A DNA stretch of 64,000 nucleotides from Pisolithus tinctorius (lineage: Eukaryota; Basidiomycota; Agaricomycetes; Boletales; Pisolithaceae), in assembly GCA_024663395.1 (NCBI GenBank), contig JANFAH010000021.1:620001-684000 (forward strand), given 5' to 3'. Positions 33,461 through 47,112 of this stretch are shown here, one piece after another (the stretch's first letter is position 1; each line of letters opens with the position of its first letter). The position numbers were made by a program, and so were the translations under genes. The notes under the pieces were generated by a model, which did not search any database, was not told the origin of the DNA, and was given only the letters and a program-made list of their open reading frames with translations.

Positions 33461-35206
33461 CCTGCAAGTTCTAATCCTAGGAAAATTGAACATGTCAAGT
33501 CTGGTACAAAGTGTCTACTATGTCTGGTCCATCAGCATCCACTTCCAGTCCCTCAAAGGTTCCAGTCTCTGCCTCAACAATAACCTCTACTACACCTTTG
33601 GGTAAAGCTACTCAAGCCTCTAGTCAACTCTATGACATACTGTCCCTTGAAGACAATGGTTCAAACTTCCAGATGTGGAAGTACTGAATCATGATGATCC
33701 TAGATGTCTGTGCACTTTGGGAGCTTGTAGAAGGAAAGTTGAAGGCACCTGATGCAGCAGCTGATCCAGTTGCATGCACAGACTGGCACTACAAGGATAA
33801 AGAAGCAAGGGCTCAAATCACACTTACTCTAAAGGATGACCCACTTAGTGGTGTTCTGCATGCCATGATGGTGGCAGAAGTCTGTAGAAAGCTATGTGAG
33901 TGCTATGAAGGCAAAGGGAAACAAATGATAGCCTACCTTATCAGTGAACTATTTTGCAGTACCCTAACAGATGATGTCTTGATGGAGACACAGCTTAATG
34001 CCATGTGGCAGAAGGCAACAATCCTAAAGTCTCTTGGACAGCCCCTTGAAGACTCTGTTGTTGCCATAGCCATGGTCATCTCCCTTCCAACCTTGTACTC
34101 AACCCTTCACACTATACTCATGTTGTCTGATGAGAAACTAACTCCAGACTCTGTCATTTCCCAAGTCTTGATAGAAGAGAAGTCTCACTGCACCTCTTCA
34201 GCACAAACTGCCCTTGTAACAAAGACACCTAACAAAAAGGGAAAGAGGAATGACAAGAAAAAGAAAAAGGCTTGTGGCTATTGCAAGAAGACAAACCATG
34301 TCAAAGATGACTGCTACAAGAAGAAGGCTGATGAGGCAGCCAAGTCCCCATTGCAGGCTGAAAAGGATAAGCCTACAGAGGACAAACTTGTTGCTAAAGT
34401 TGCACACATCTCACCTGCTGAAGACAGTGCCCTATGTCTCTTCATGGCCACTGACAATGGTGAGAATCTGCATGTGTGCTGGGTCATAGACTCTGGTGCC
34501 TCTGTGAATATGTGCTGTCAGTGGAAATGGTTCACTTTGCTAAAGATGCTCTCACCCCTGCAGCCTGTAGTCATTGGCAATGGGAGCACAATTCCTGCTA
34601 CTGCCATTGGACAGATTGAACTTTGTATTGATCTTCCAAATGGGAAGACCAGTAGAATCCTACTACAGAAGGTCTATTTCATTCCAGATCTCAGTGCAAA
34701 CCTCCTCTCAGTGGCATACCTTGCCACTAGAAATGTCCAGGTCACCTTCATGGGTGGAACATGCTCGATCACTGATGGTACAGACACTGTAGGCATGGGT
34801 CATTGTCAAGGCTCACTCTACATCCTCACAGCAAGGACTCACTCTCCAAGTCATGGCACACTTGTCATACAAGGACTGTCTCCACTACTTGACCCTACTC
34901 TTGTTTTCCTGGCACTTGCAGCTGCAGCTCCAAAGTCTGTAGCCACACTTGACTTGTGGCATTGATGTCTTGGGCATGCAAACATAAAATCTGTGCTTAA
35001 ACCAGTCAAAGTGGGAATGGTTGAAGGCATGGAGCTTACCAGCACTGAGCACTTGAACTCAGTATGCCAACCTTGCCTTGAAGGGAAGCAACACTGTAAG
35101 GTGATCCCTGTCAAGTCAAACGTTGAAAGTCTGACAGGACTCTACCAGACATACTCTGATGTATGTGGTCCCATGAAGACTACAGCCTGAACTGGACACC
35201 ACTGGA

Positions 35207-35539
35207 AGGAGAGAGATCTCCTTACTATGGGATTGGGTATTAATTTATATTTTATTTGTTTTATTGTTTTGTTACTCACCATTGTGGGTACTATACTTGA
35301 GTAGTATAGTTCGCATTTTGTGTGCTTAGTCAGCACTTACTTACAGTTTGTTTGTACTGTAGGTTTTTACAATAGACAAGTTACCCCCAAAGATGAGAAT
35401 AAGAGAAAGACTGCCCCAGACAGCTCCAGACAGTTTCCTATCCCTCTACACTCTTTGCTCAGGCTAAAGGAGCCCCTTTGGACTTACTCACTCCCTCTCA
35501 GATCCTACCCCATCCTCAATCCACACTATTCTATTTCCT
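35207..35539 (+). other. Unidentified ~330-bp insertion in Copia A integrase
   Basis: It separates RTGHH-like sequence from CYFVTFIDAH. CACT occurs at both borders. Inside is a hairpin ACTATACT-N5-AGTATAGT (about 35289-35309) and an AT-rich stretch. Borders are approximate and the class is unknown. Confidence 0.5.
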
Positions 35540-35663
35540 CACACTGCTACTTTGTAACCTTCATTGATGCTCACTTGCACCACCTTGTGGTTAAACTAAT
35601 AAAATCTAAGGATGAAGTCTTCCCCTCAGTGAAAGACTATCTTGCTCAAGCTGAAGTCGAAAC

Positions 35664-36332
35664 TGTTATGCTATGCTCACATTTCTTTCCATTTCAGACT
35701 CTTTACATAATGCTCACACCTTGTCATGCCTGCAAGTGATGATGTTCTGTTGCTCACAAGCCACTATCTACACAGTTGGACTTGTGTTCTGTACATTTCC
35801 TTTTTTGTACTGCCCCTGTTTACCCCACATTGTATTATAGCCAGACATTGCATCCATTCCCTTTCCTTCCATGATCTGCTGGTGGCCCTGATCCATGTGG
35901 TCATGTGACACATGTACCCCTGTACAACATATACATGGTTACTCTCCTAGCTGTATGTGTTCACCTCTGTGTTGTTCTGTCCACAGACACAGTTATACAT
36001 GTAGTCCTGCTGTGCAGTGACTCACTGTGACTTGTGTCTTCCTGGTTCAGTATGTGGGTGTACATTTAAACATTTTCAAATGTTTGTACCACAGTACTTC
36101 ACATACATATATAAACCTGCATGTATTGTACCTGCTCTCCATTCAAAATCTACTTTGCAACTACCCTTAGCTCTGTCCACTGTACCCATGAGGACTTGAC
36201 AGTACAACTTCAGTTGGCCAAGACTAGTGTCCCACCACTAGTGAAGTTAAATAATGTGTCACTTCTCACATAGTCATGTGCTTGTGCAACTTGCACTTGA
36301 TTTGTGATGCAATATGAGTCATCAGCATAACA
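35664..36332 (+). repeat. 5' LTR of Gypsy C
   Basis: TGTTATGC...CATAACA. TATATAA at 36108-36114 and predicted RNA start ATTCAAAATCT at 36141-36151. Confidence 0.92.
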
Positions 36333-36334
36333 GA

Positions 36335-36345
36335 AGATTTTGAAT
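36335..36345 (+). other. Self-priming primer-binding site, Gypsy C
   Basis: AGATTTTGAAT begins two bases (GA) inside the LTR end and is a perfect 11-nt complement of ATTCAAAATCT, which starts 33 nt downstream of the TATA box in both LTRs. Confidence 0.8.
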
Positions 36346-36582
36346 CACCTGGCCACATCAAAGACTGGATTACCCTTCAGATACCTGTGCTCTAGAATCC
36401 TTGCTAGGCAAAATAGCCTACAAAACAAGCACCACCTGCCACTACCACAGGAACCACTGGTTTAGTATCAGTGAGCTAGCCCCTAACCTTCAGCACTAAC
36501 CTTCCTCTTCATCAATGTGTCTTTGTGCCAACAAGAAGGAAGTAAGAGGCCTCCATCAGCAGCCTCTTCATTCAAACCTCCC

Positions 36583-37992
36583 ATGCCTTCTCATAAAGGA
36601 AAAGAAGTCCTCCAAGTGAGGCCACTTATTCGACACCCTTTGGTGCAAACCCCAAACCCTCATATAGGTCTTGAAGACCCATGAGTAAGGCCCCAACTTG
36701 GGCAAGCAGCAGAATCAACCTCACCAATCAACTTTACTACTTACCAAAACCCAAAGCCTGTTGGCTCAGACATTGAAACACAACCACAAGGGACAGCTGA
36801 ACCAGCAGACCCCTCATCCTCTTCATCCACTGATATATACTTACCAACTTCTACCAACCCAATGGCAGGAGAACTTGCTCACCAAACCTCTGGACTTAGT
36901 CTCCAGGACCCCTTTGCCAGACAGAGTAGGGTAACCCCTGAAGTGGCTGCTGAATTCTACAAATCCCTTTTTGGTAGAGATGTGGTTAGGCCTAAAGGCC
37001 CCTCCCAAGGTTCTGAGGAGAGAGGAAAGGAACATGACTCTAAGGGAGGTGGGCTGAAAGAAATCAGCCTCAACAAGCCCTTCTCATACACCAGAGCTCA
37101 CCAGGATTTTTCTGCCTGGTTGAGCAGTGTCAAACTCTACCTTGCCACAAATGATCATATCTAATACAAGGGCCAGTCCAAGATCGCATTTGCCCTCTCT
37201 TACATGGGGAGTGGCTTGGCCCACACCTTTGCCAAGGCCTATGTTAATGAAAACATGACTGTGCTTGGAGACCTCAAGATTTTTGATGGCTGGGATGAAT
37301 TTGTCACAAAATTAAAAGAAACCTTCCAAGTAGGAGATGCCAGGTCTACCACCCTCATATACCTCTCTGCTATCTGACAAGGAGACCACTTGCTTGACAA
37401 GTATAGTGCTGACTTCTGCAACTGCCTCAATAAGGCCCAGATATCCACCAAAGACTCAACTGCAGCAGTCTTCTTCAGCAAAGGCCTTAATGAGGAAATC
37501 AACAAGTGGATCCTCATGGTTGGCCCAAAGCTAGACACCATCAAAGATTGGATCTGCCAAGCAACAGTGGCCTGTGTGGCAATGGCTACTCTCAAGGTCT
37601 TCTCTGGAAAGGCTATGTATCAAGACCGCTCCTATCTTTGGAAGCAAGAACAATCTTCTCATGGACCAAGATTGTCTTCATCTCCAAAGACCCTGTACCA
37701 AGACCCTTATGCCATGGATGTTGATTGGAAGTCAAAGGTCCAATCACAGAGCAAAGCTCCTACCTGTTATGGGTGCAGTAAGACAGGGCACATGAAGTCT
37801 AAATGCCCCTTGTCTGCAACAAACAGTAAGTCTTCCTCAGCCCAGAAATTCCACACTTGCATCCTGGCAATGCTTGAGGAGTTTGCCAAAGCCTTGGAGA
37901 ACAAAGAAGAACAAGAACCCATGGATCACTATAGTGGGGAGAATGATGAACCCACAGATGACAGGGGACCAAAAGGAAACCTGGATTTTTGA
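36583..37992 (+). pseudogene. gag: Gag of Gypsy C, three stops
   Basis: From ATG 36583, one frame carries a Pro/Gln/Ser-rich N-terminus, the capsid-like region (KPFSYTRAHQDFSAWLSSVK; FDGWDEFVTKLKETF) and the knuckle CYGCSKTGHMKSKCP near 37770. Stops at 36682, 37162 and 37378 interrupt it. It ends GGATTTTTGA; pol continues in the -1 frame. The slip sequence would be T TTT TGA; I see no strong downstream hairpin here, unlike A and B. Confidence 0.82.
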
Positions 37993-40900
37993 AAGGTTCC
38001 CCTGGTGTAGCATCTGGAAGAGAGCCCATAGTATCTCAGAAAGTAGAGGTTAAGATAGGAACCAAGAAAGTGTACAATTACAAACAAGATATGTCAGTCA
38101 CTTCTATTGCTGGTTTTGCTTACCTTGTCAGCCAAGAAAATGCTACTGTCTGAACCATCCTCGACTTGGGCACCAAAACAAACATCATCGATCTGGCAGT
38201 AGTCCAAAAATATGACATCCTGGCATGAAAGATTGCAAGACCCTGGGAGTTGAGAAGCTACAAAGGCAGAACTGGTGACTGGGTAACCCATATTGCTTCC
38301 TTCAGAGTCAAGATCTGGGGGAGAACTATGCACATTCATGCATATGTCCTCAAGCTTGGAAATTGGGAGTCCCTCCTTCTCAGAATGCTGTAGCTCAAAG
38401 AACATAACCCCATAATCAGCTGGAATCAGTTGGGGGGAACTCAACCATGGTCTTGATAGGAAAATCACATCTGTGGAACTGACTTTGCCTGGACCATCAA
38501 AATAAACCATACCTCTATCTCTATGAAACTCAAGGCTTCAATATACAAGCAGAAGTGGAGTTGCCTCTGGAATATTGGGAGTTCTCTGTAGTCTTCTCCA
38601 AAGAAGAAATCCCTCTTCCACCTCACCGAGGTTTCCTCAACCACAAGATTTGCTTGAAGCCCAGCTTCCAGCCAAAGAAAGGAATGATCTACCCTCTTTC
38701 TCTTGACAAACTAAGGCTCTCAATGAGTTCATCAATGAAAACCTTAAGTATGGAAAAATCTGCCCCTCCAAGTCTTTGCAAGCAGCCCCCATGTTTTTCA
38801 TAGGAAAGAAAGATGGTAAAAGATGACTCATCCAGGATTATTGGTACCTAAATTTGCATATGATCATTGACTCTTACCCCCTTCCTGACATTAAAACTCT
38901 TCTCAATGAGCTCACTGACTTGAAATATTTTGCCAAGTTCAATGTTTGTGGGGGTTTTACCAATATACAAGTGAAGGAGGGTGATGAGTGGAAAGGGGCC
39001 TTCATAACCCCTAGAGGACTCTTTGAACCCACAGTAATGTTCTTCAGGCAGTGCAACTCACCACCTACCTTTCAGAGATACATGGACCATGTCTTTGGAG
39101 AGCTCAAAAGTGAGAGGAAGGCTGTAATATTCATGGATGATGTCACTATTCACATGAAGACCAAGGAAGGACTGCACACTGCTGTCCAACAGTTCCTGTG
39201 TATTGCTGCAAGGGAACACCTTCGCCTGAAGCTCAAGAGGTGCACCTTTGAAGCCAAAGAAATAGAGTTTCTAGGGTGTGTGATCTGTCAGGGTCAGTAT
39301 GAACCATTGGAAATTAAAATCAAAGCCATCAAAACTTGGCCCACCCCAATGACCCTGAAAGAACTTCACTCCTTCCTTGGCTTCTGCAACTTCTACTGGC
39401 AGTTCATTTCTGGCTTCTTGCAAACCATGTGCCCCCTTCATGATCTTTTGAAGAAAAATGCAAAGTGGACTTGGGGACCTGAACAGACCTCAGCTTTTGA
39501 AGCCCTGAAGAAAGCCCTGTCATCCAAGCCAGTCCTTCATCTACCAGACCTCCAGAAGCCATTTGTACTCCACACCAATGCCTCAAGACTCAGCACCAGT
39601 GCAGTTCTCTCTCAAGCTGATGACTCAGGAATGCTTCATCCCTGTGCTTATATGTCAGTCACTTACCAGAGCTGAAAAAAACTCCCAGGTCTATGACCTG
39701 GAGATGCTAGCAGTAATGCACACCCTCAAGCAGTGGTGCCCCTATCTGCTTTCACCCCCAGAACCAACTCACATCTATACCAACCACCAGAATATAACTT
39801 ACTACATGCAGCCCCAGAAGCTGACCGCTCATCAAGCCCATTGGCAGGCTACCCTGCAGGAGTACCCATTGCAGTTCATCCACATCACTGGTATGAAAAA
39901 TTCTGCCACCAACACTCTCTCCCACTGCTCGGATTTCAATGCTGAGCCCACTGCTGTCTCTACCCTACTTCCGAAGGCCGTTTGGTTTGAGGGGGGGGTG
40001 AGACCCCCTGTTGTTTCCCTTTTCAAGATTGACTAGACTGCCTTCAAAGCCCCCAAGGCCTCTGCCCCTGTCTAGAAGGTCTCCTTCAAGGAACCAGAGA
40101 CCCCTGAACACCCACCCAAGGAGAGGTCAAAGGTTCAGAAGGGTAAAGGACACATTTTCCAGCTGAGTGCTGACCTGTACCAGGAGGTAAAGAAAGCTTC
40201 CATGTCCCTCTTGGTCCTGGAAACAACAGAAGGGCCTGACAGAGTCAGGAGGAAGGGAAGGAGAATATTTGTCCCAGAACCCATCCATCAAGACATCCTT
40301 TGGAAGTACCATAATAAACCCACATTTGGACATCCCAGAGTAAAGGCAATGACAAAGAAAATGAACAAATATGTCTGGTGGCCTGGAATGTACCAGTCCA
40401 TCTGCAACTATTGCAAAGGGTGCCCTTCATGCCAAGCCAGCAAGGTTAATATGCATCCAACTACACCCCCTATCACACTACATGACATAGCAAAGAACCC
40501 TTTCCTGTTTAAGCAAGTCTCTATGGACCTTGTAACCAACTTGCCCTTGTCTGGAGGAAAATATGATTCTATCCTTACCATCATTGACCAGGGACTTATG
40601 AAAGGCATGTTCTTCCTACTGACTACTAAAACTGTAGAGTGTTGGCATGGCAGACCTCTACCATGCCTATGTCTACCTGCATTGGGGTGTCCCAGAAGCT
40701 ATCATCTCAGACTGAGGCCCCCAGTTCATTTCCACCTTCACCCATGACCTCTACCAGACCCTTGTTGAGTTGAAGGCCTCCACTGCATATCACCTGCAGA
40801 CCAATGGTGAGGCCAGACATGTAAATCAGGAGGTTGGCACCTATCTTTGCATATATGCAGATATGGACCCTCACAACTGGCATACCAAACTCCTGGATGC

Positions 40901-41591
40901 TCAAATGGTGCATAACTCACATGTACACTTGTCCCATGACCAAATGCCATACTTGCTCATGTATGGCTTTGATCCTGCCCCCTATCCAACCAGGCAACCC
41001 CTGGTGGAGTTGCTGGCAGGTGATTGACTTGAGCAGCTGGCTACCAATCAGGACACTGCTGTTATCACCCATAGAGAAGCACAGGAGTTAATGAAACAGT
41101 GATCAAAAGGAGCCTATATGAAGTTCTCTGTAGGAGATAAGGTGTGGTTGGATGCTTCTGATCTAAAAAGAGATGTTCCATCAAAGAAGCTTGTGCCCCG
41201 ACACCATGGCCTGTTTGTAATTTCTGAATGGGTTGGCCCAGTCACCTACAAGCTTGAGCTTCCCCCTAACTGGCATATACACCCCATGTTCCATGCATCC
41301 AAACTTACCCCCTTCATCGAAACAAAGGAGTATGGCCCAGCACAACCCCTGCCTCCACCAGAATTGGTAGGAGATGAGAATGAATGGGCAGTTGAGGCTA
41401 TACTTAAACACAAACATGTGCAAAAGGTCAAATCATCATCCAAAGAGCCTGGTGTAACCCCACAGCAAAAATACCCCTACCTTGTCAAGTGGCTCAGTTA
41501 CCCACACTCCCAGAACAGCTGGGAGAGTGAGGACAACCTTATAAATGCCCCAGAGGTTGTTGGGGAGTACAAGCACATTCACAACCTCTGA
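37986..41591 (+). pseudogene. pol: Pol of Gypsy C, decayed
   Basis: Read in the -1 frame after gag: protease region with ILDLGTKTNIID, where DLG replaces the expected DSG and fits TCG to TTG. RT from about 38555 with FMDDVTI near 39135; RNase H to about 39960; integrase HHCC (HQDILWKYHNKP...CKGCPSC) at 40290-40440, core MDLVTNLPLSGGKYDS and TAYHLQTNGEARHVNQ. Chromodomain VEAILKHKHVQKVK and YLVKWLSYPHSQNSWES at 41390-41540. Several frame changes and stops. Confidence 0.88.
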
Positions 41592-41598
41592 ACATGAC

Positions 41599-44500
41599 AT
41601 GTCTTACACCCCCAACACTGAAAACCCTGGCTCTGACTACTTTGACAATGACTTCCATGCCAACATTGATGAACCCTATGAACCCTCCCATCCATACTTC
41701 AATCACTATGCCAGCACCCCTCCTTGCCTCTCAGAACCACCAGTATGCTCCCCCAGAGCATTATGTGCCACATCCCCTGTGGTATCTGCCAACTCCTCAC
41801 ATGGCAGTGCCTACCAACCCTTCATGACTCCATTGCCTCTGCCACACACCCATATCCATACCTGGTGTCACACACCAAAGGTGTTGTGGACATGGTTACA
41901 GCTGACTCTGCCTAACTCATTGATGAGTTGTGCACAATGCCCATGCCATGCAGATGAAGACTAAGGGCCTCATGTGTAGAAAGACTGCTGGACATGATCA
42001 GTCATCCTTCACACAAGAACAAGCCATCAGTGCTAAAGAGAAGAGAGGAAGCAAGTTAAGCACACATTAAAAGTTTTTAGCACCCATGTACAGCATTCTG
42101 GTGTTTGTCATGTCTCCACCATTTCCAAAGATATTGACTCTGCTCTCACACTTGCTTGAAGTGGTCAGCCATGTGATTCTTCCTTCCAAATTTGGAGAGG
42201 ATCCTCACACCCTATGCATTTCTACAGCACTCCATCCATCAGATGCTCATTTTGCTAAGTCCATCAATAATAGCCACCTCTTCATCAATCATCTTGCTTG
42301 TCTCATTTGCCAGAGACAGTGGCTATGTATATCTGCCTGGCATTCCCACTAGCTTTTGTCCTGAAGCCCCCTGGTTCATCCCATCATTGTCAGCCCCATC
42401 TTGTCTGATGCAGCTTGGTCAGCATGTTCTCCTCATCAGTATGACTTCCAGAAGGACATTCTTTGGTTGCCTCAGGTCTGTCACTTGGTTAGAAAGCTCT
42501 TATGTGGTTGTTTCAGTCTCCCCAGTTGATGAAGCATATGGATCATTCCTCCCTGCTCCCTGCACTGTCTTTATTCCAATCTCATCCATCATTCTTTGCA
42601 CATTGTGACAGCTGCAGCATAATCTACTGTTCTCCAGCCTCCCTGATCACATTCATGATGAGTATGACATGCATCTTGCCTTCTTACTGCAAGATCCAGC
42701 AGAAGACATCCCCCCTTCTCCCCCTCCTCCATCAGAGCCCCATTCATGAAGCTTTTGTTAACTTTGCTGAGAGGATGAAAGGGTGGGAGACATGATCACT
42801 TATGCTCCCATTGCCCTGCAGACCCCCAATGCCCTAGCCCCTTTGATGCCTGACTCATGCCCTTCAATTCTGGAATTAATACTTCCCTATCTGGAAACAC
42901 CATCCATCTGTCATGCCATCTTTGGATCTAGAGATGTCTCTGCCAAGATCTGACTTGCATCACCACCCCCTAATGTGATACCAGTGCACTTACTCAGTTT
43001 CTGACTCCATTTGACTTGTTCTGTGATGTTTTGACTCTCCTTGACTCAATTATTGCCCATACTTACCAATCTTCTTTGCTTGCTTACTTTCATTTCTTGC
43101 TTACTCATCATGATTACTTGGTCCTTACTCAATACTTACCAAGTGTTTGTGCCTTGTTTGTCACAAGCTGTGCTCCCCCCACAGTATATAAACCCCCATG
43201 TACTTAGCTACACCCCAAGCAATCAAGAGGCAATCCACAAGTGAACCAGAAGTCACTCAGCAGTCAGTTCAGCTCTCTCTCAGGCATAACTTGTTGTTGA
43301 CAGTTGAGGCTCATTTGGAAGAGTCTATCTGTCACCATCCATCATCCTTGGTAGTTGAGGCTCCATCAAGGGTCTATCTACCTCCATTCCTTATCTGAAG
43401 CATTCTCCACTCTTAGTCAGCAGTCTTGCTTAGTCATCCCTCCACTCCTGCATAACTCATCAGTGACTTGTGCCAGGAGCACATTCTATTGAAGACCATT
43501 ACCCCCAGGTACTTTCAGCTGAACACCTTCACTCTGTTCAGCATCCCCCCATCAAGTTATCACTCACTCAGCTGCCCTTGCATAACTTATTGATGACTTG
43601 CACCAGGAGCACTCCATTGAAGTCCCCCCCACATTAGATTTTCTTCTGCACTCCAGGTTCCACAGAGGCAAACCACCACTTGCCCATTATTTGTCTTTGG
43701 TGTTAGTTTTGGTTGGTTTATACCACCTTTCCACACTTTGACTCACACCAGTCATTTGCTTGGTCCCCTCTTCCCAGAGAGCCCACAAGGACACCTGCAA
43801 GGGAAAGTCCAAGGCTTGGGAGGGACCATCCAAGCCTTGTTATGACCCCACTTTCTGATCCTGCAACACCCCCCCCCACTCTCCCAAGCTGCCTATAAGT
43901 CACCAACCCCAGTCTCTCACCCTGGCTCATCCACTCCAGAGCCTTGTGTCACACTGACTGCACTTTCAGCCCCTGCAGTTGCCCCTTCTTCCCCTGCCAC
44001 CACAACAAATAGGTTTGCTCCTGAGGCAAGCCTCTTCCTTGGTTATTTGCAGCTGCTTAATGACTTTGAGCACTGGGAATCACACAGCTGGAGAGCAGGA
44101 GAACACCATGAGCATCTATGGATGCTGTCTATGGTCTTCCAAAGCTCAGAAGTGATCAGGAAGTGTGTCTATGACCAGGTCAGAGCCACAGAAGGAAGTT
44201 TCGAAGTGCATACATATGAGAACATTGATCATGCCAACTCCTCCATCCTCCAAGCAGCTCTGAAGACTCAGGAGGCTGTCATCAAGATTGTCCATGAAGA
44301 CTGTGGCCCCTTGCTAATATCCTCCTTCCATTCCTTTCTTGACTGACTCCCCCTTGAAATCATGGTCTGTGGGCTCTTCTCTCCAGCAGGTCAAGCAGTG
44401 CCTGGAAGATCAAGCCTTCCTTCAGACCCTGACTGAAAAGAAGCATGGATGCTCATGGGAGAAGAAGCCAGTCACCAAAGGAGTGCACAATCTGGAGGAG

Positions 44501-44727
44501 GAGGAACTTCAGAGGCTGGAAGAGATGTCAAGCAGAGGTGTCACAATTGCTGGGAGAAGATTATACCAGGCCAAGGTCAAGAACACTTCCAGGCCATCAT
44601 GGATGCACTTGTGGGGACCCCCTTCAATGGCACCCCTCATGACTGGCTTGACTTTTTTGCTCAGGCCTGAGGAGATGCCGCTGGAAAGTGCCTCTTCTAT
44701 GCTTTTCAGGCATCAAGACCTCTACTG
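41599..44727 (+). pseudogene. Sense-strand accessory ORF of Gypsy C, interrupted
   Basis: Follows the chromodomain on the same strand. The first part (MSYTPNTENPGSDYF...) is Pro/Ser/Tyr-rich and is cut by a solo-LTR-like copy at 41866. After 43748 a Pro/Arg/Ser-rich stretch leads to a helical domain (FLGYLQLLNDFEHWESHSWRA; VYDQVRATEGSFEVHTYENID; 44030-44340). The end has a Cys/His group, RCHNC... and HHGCTCGDPLQW, near 44530-44640. No known family recognised. The position is that of env in retroviruses, but no membrane segment or signal peptide is seen. Confidence 0.65.
41866..43747 (+). mobile_element. Solo-LTR-like element, copy 4
   Basis: 1882 bp, flanked by CTGG (41862-41865) and CCAG (43748-43751), the two deamination products of CCGG. 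TATA near 43183. Confidence 0.82.
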
Positions 44728-44965
44728 ACTTCTCCCTTTGCCCTGGTACCTGTCTCTGCCCTCAGCAAATGTGAACTTGGTGGGCTCGTACCCCTCAATT
44801 GGCAGCATCCCCTCCACCAGTTTGCCTGCTACCAATGTTCATGCCTTAGACATTGGTCATCTAACTGCCCAGCTCATGGTGGCAACTAACAGTGAAATCT
44901 GCTCCTGGGTGGCCCAGGGCCTTTACCTGCCTTTAGAGGACCCCAGGCCCTTGGGGGGGGGGTGA

Positions 44966-45656
44966 TGTTACACTGCACTCACATTTCTTTCCTTTTCAGA
45001 CTCTTTATGTACACAATGCTTGCACCTCATCATGCCTTTGAGTGACAATGTTCTGTCACTCACAAGCCACTGTCTATGCAGTTGGACTTGTGTTCCATAT
45101 GTTTCCTTTTTTGTACTGCCCCTGTTTACCCCATGTTGTACTATAGCTGGACATTGCATCCATTCCCTTTCCTTCTGTGATCTGCTGGTGGCCCTGATCC
45201 ATGCAGTCATGTGACACATGTACCCCCAGTACCCATTCACTCCTGTATGACATATATGCAGTTACTCTCCTAGCTGTATGCATTCACCCTCATGTTGTTC
45301 TGTCTGCAGACATGGTTATATGTGTAGTCCTGCTGCACAGTGACTCACTGTGACTTGCATCTTCCTGGTTTTGGTATGCAGGTGTACATTTAAATGTTTT
45401 TGAAGGCTTGTACCACAGTACTTCACATATGTATATAAACCCACATGTATTGTACCTGCTCTCCATTCAAAATCTACTTTGCAACCACCCTTAGCTCTGT
45501 CCATTGTACCCACAAGGACTCAACAGTATGACTTTGGTTGGCCAAGACTAGTGTCCCACCACTAGTGGAGTTAAATAACATGTCACTTCTCATGTAGTCA
45601 CATGCTTGTGCAACTCACACTTGATTCATGATGCAATATGAGTCATCAGCATAACA
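44966..45656 (+). repeat. 3' LTR of Gypsy C with polypurine tract
   Basis: TGTTACACTG...CATAACA, preceded by a G-run at 44953-44962 serving as polypurine tract. Matches the 5' LTR with scattered transitions and small indels. Confidence 0.92.
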
Positions 45657-47112
45657 GAAACTGGTGAAAAAGTGAATTATTTTCAGAGTGACAGAGGTGG
45701 AGAGTATGGCTCAGATGAGTTCAAGGCCTACCTCAAGTTGAAAGGGGTCCACCACAAGAAGACAAATGCCTATACCCCACAGGAGAATGGCATTGCAGAG
45801 CAGATGAACTGCACACTTGTTGAAAGTGTATGTGCAATGCTAAAAGACACTGGACTGCCAAATAAATATTGGGGGGATGCTATCCAGTATGCAGCCTACC
45901 TAATCAACTGATCACCAACCCATGCTATCTCCAAGGATGTCATGCCATATGAAGCCTTTACAGGGATTAAGCCATTGCTGGCCCATATCTGAACCTTTGG
46001 CTGCACTGCACATGTACATATACCCAAGGAAAAAAGGAAGAAGCTAGATGCAAAGTCTTTAGAATGCATCCATCTGGGCTTTGCAGAGAACAAGAAAGCA
46101 TACCTATGCTTACACCAGCCCACTGGTCATGTCTTTGAATCCTGGGATGTAGTGTTTGATGAGGGAAGCACAGTGGCAGGCCTAGATCATGTCTGAATAG
46201 AAGAAGATCCTGTGAGCATGGTTAGTAAACCAGCAGACATAAGAGGGAATGCCCAAAAGGGCAATACATTGCACCTGGATACCATCAAGGCTTTGGGCAT
46301 GGAAGACCATGCTCACATGGAGTCTGATGATGGGGATCTCAAGTCTAGTGAGGGAGAGAATGAAAATGTTGTCCATGAGGTTGAAATTGAGTCAAAAAAT
46401 GCACCTGATCACTCAGGATCAATGGTAGATCATTCCCCACAGCACTCAGAGGGTAACATGCCAGGAAATGGCCAAAGTTCTAAAAAAGCGCTTGAAACAG
46501 CCTCAAAACCATCAGTAAAGCAAGCTAGGATGATGCCAAAACCTACAATGCATAAAGTGACACCCCTGCAGCCCTATCCAACTCCAATTCCACCTCAAGA
46601 GACCTGCAGGTCCACCAGAACATGAAAAGTGCCACCTAGAGATGATGATTATTGCTTTTTCATCAATTCCCATGACAGGGCAACCTTACCTAGTCAATGG
46701 CTTGAGGTGACAGAGGGTTCAGGTACAGAGAGTGAGGGTGGAAGCCCCACCAACGAAGTCACTCGAGAGCAAGAGCATGCATGTGGCAACAGTGAGGCTG
46801 AGGTGGCTGAGACAAATGAGGAAGTGGCTTACAAAGCAACCACAACACATGACAATGAACCTTGCTCATTCAATGATGCAATGCAATGTGCTGATGCAGA
46901 TCAGTGGTATGCTGTGATGATTGATGAATTACAGACCTTTAAGTCCATTGGACTGTATGAGGAGGTCACTCTGCCTCCTGGCCATAAGCTGATTGACTCA
47001 AAATGGGTCTACAAGATCAAGCAAGGGCCAACCAGTGAAATTGAGAGGTACAAGGCTCATTTGGTAGCCAAGGGTTTTACACAGGTACATGGGATCAACT
47101 ACACCAAGATGT

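Larger units (their letters stand above)
35664..45656 (+). mobile_element. Gypsy C: decayed chromodomain retrotransposon
   Basis: LTRs at 35664-36332 (669 bp) and 44966-45656 (691 bp), perfect duplication GAAAC (35659-35663, 45657-45661), inserted in Copia A integrase. Order: LTR, self-priming site, gag, pol in the -1 frame, chromodomain, sense-strand accessory frame, G-rich polypurine tract, LTR. It contains one solo-LTR-like copy. CpG nearly absent. It is more distant from A and B than these are from each other. Confidence 0.93.

Noticed and set aside
41545..41591. Possible env-like membrane protein start after Gypsy C chromodomain
   Set aside because: The downstream frame is Pro/Ser-rich with a soluble helical block; no signal peptide or transmembrane segment.
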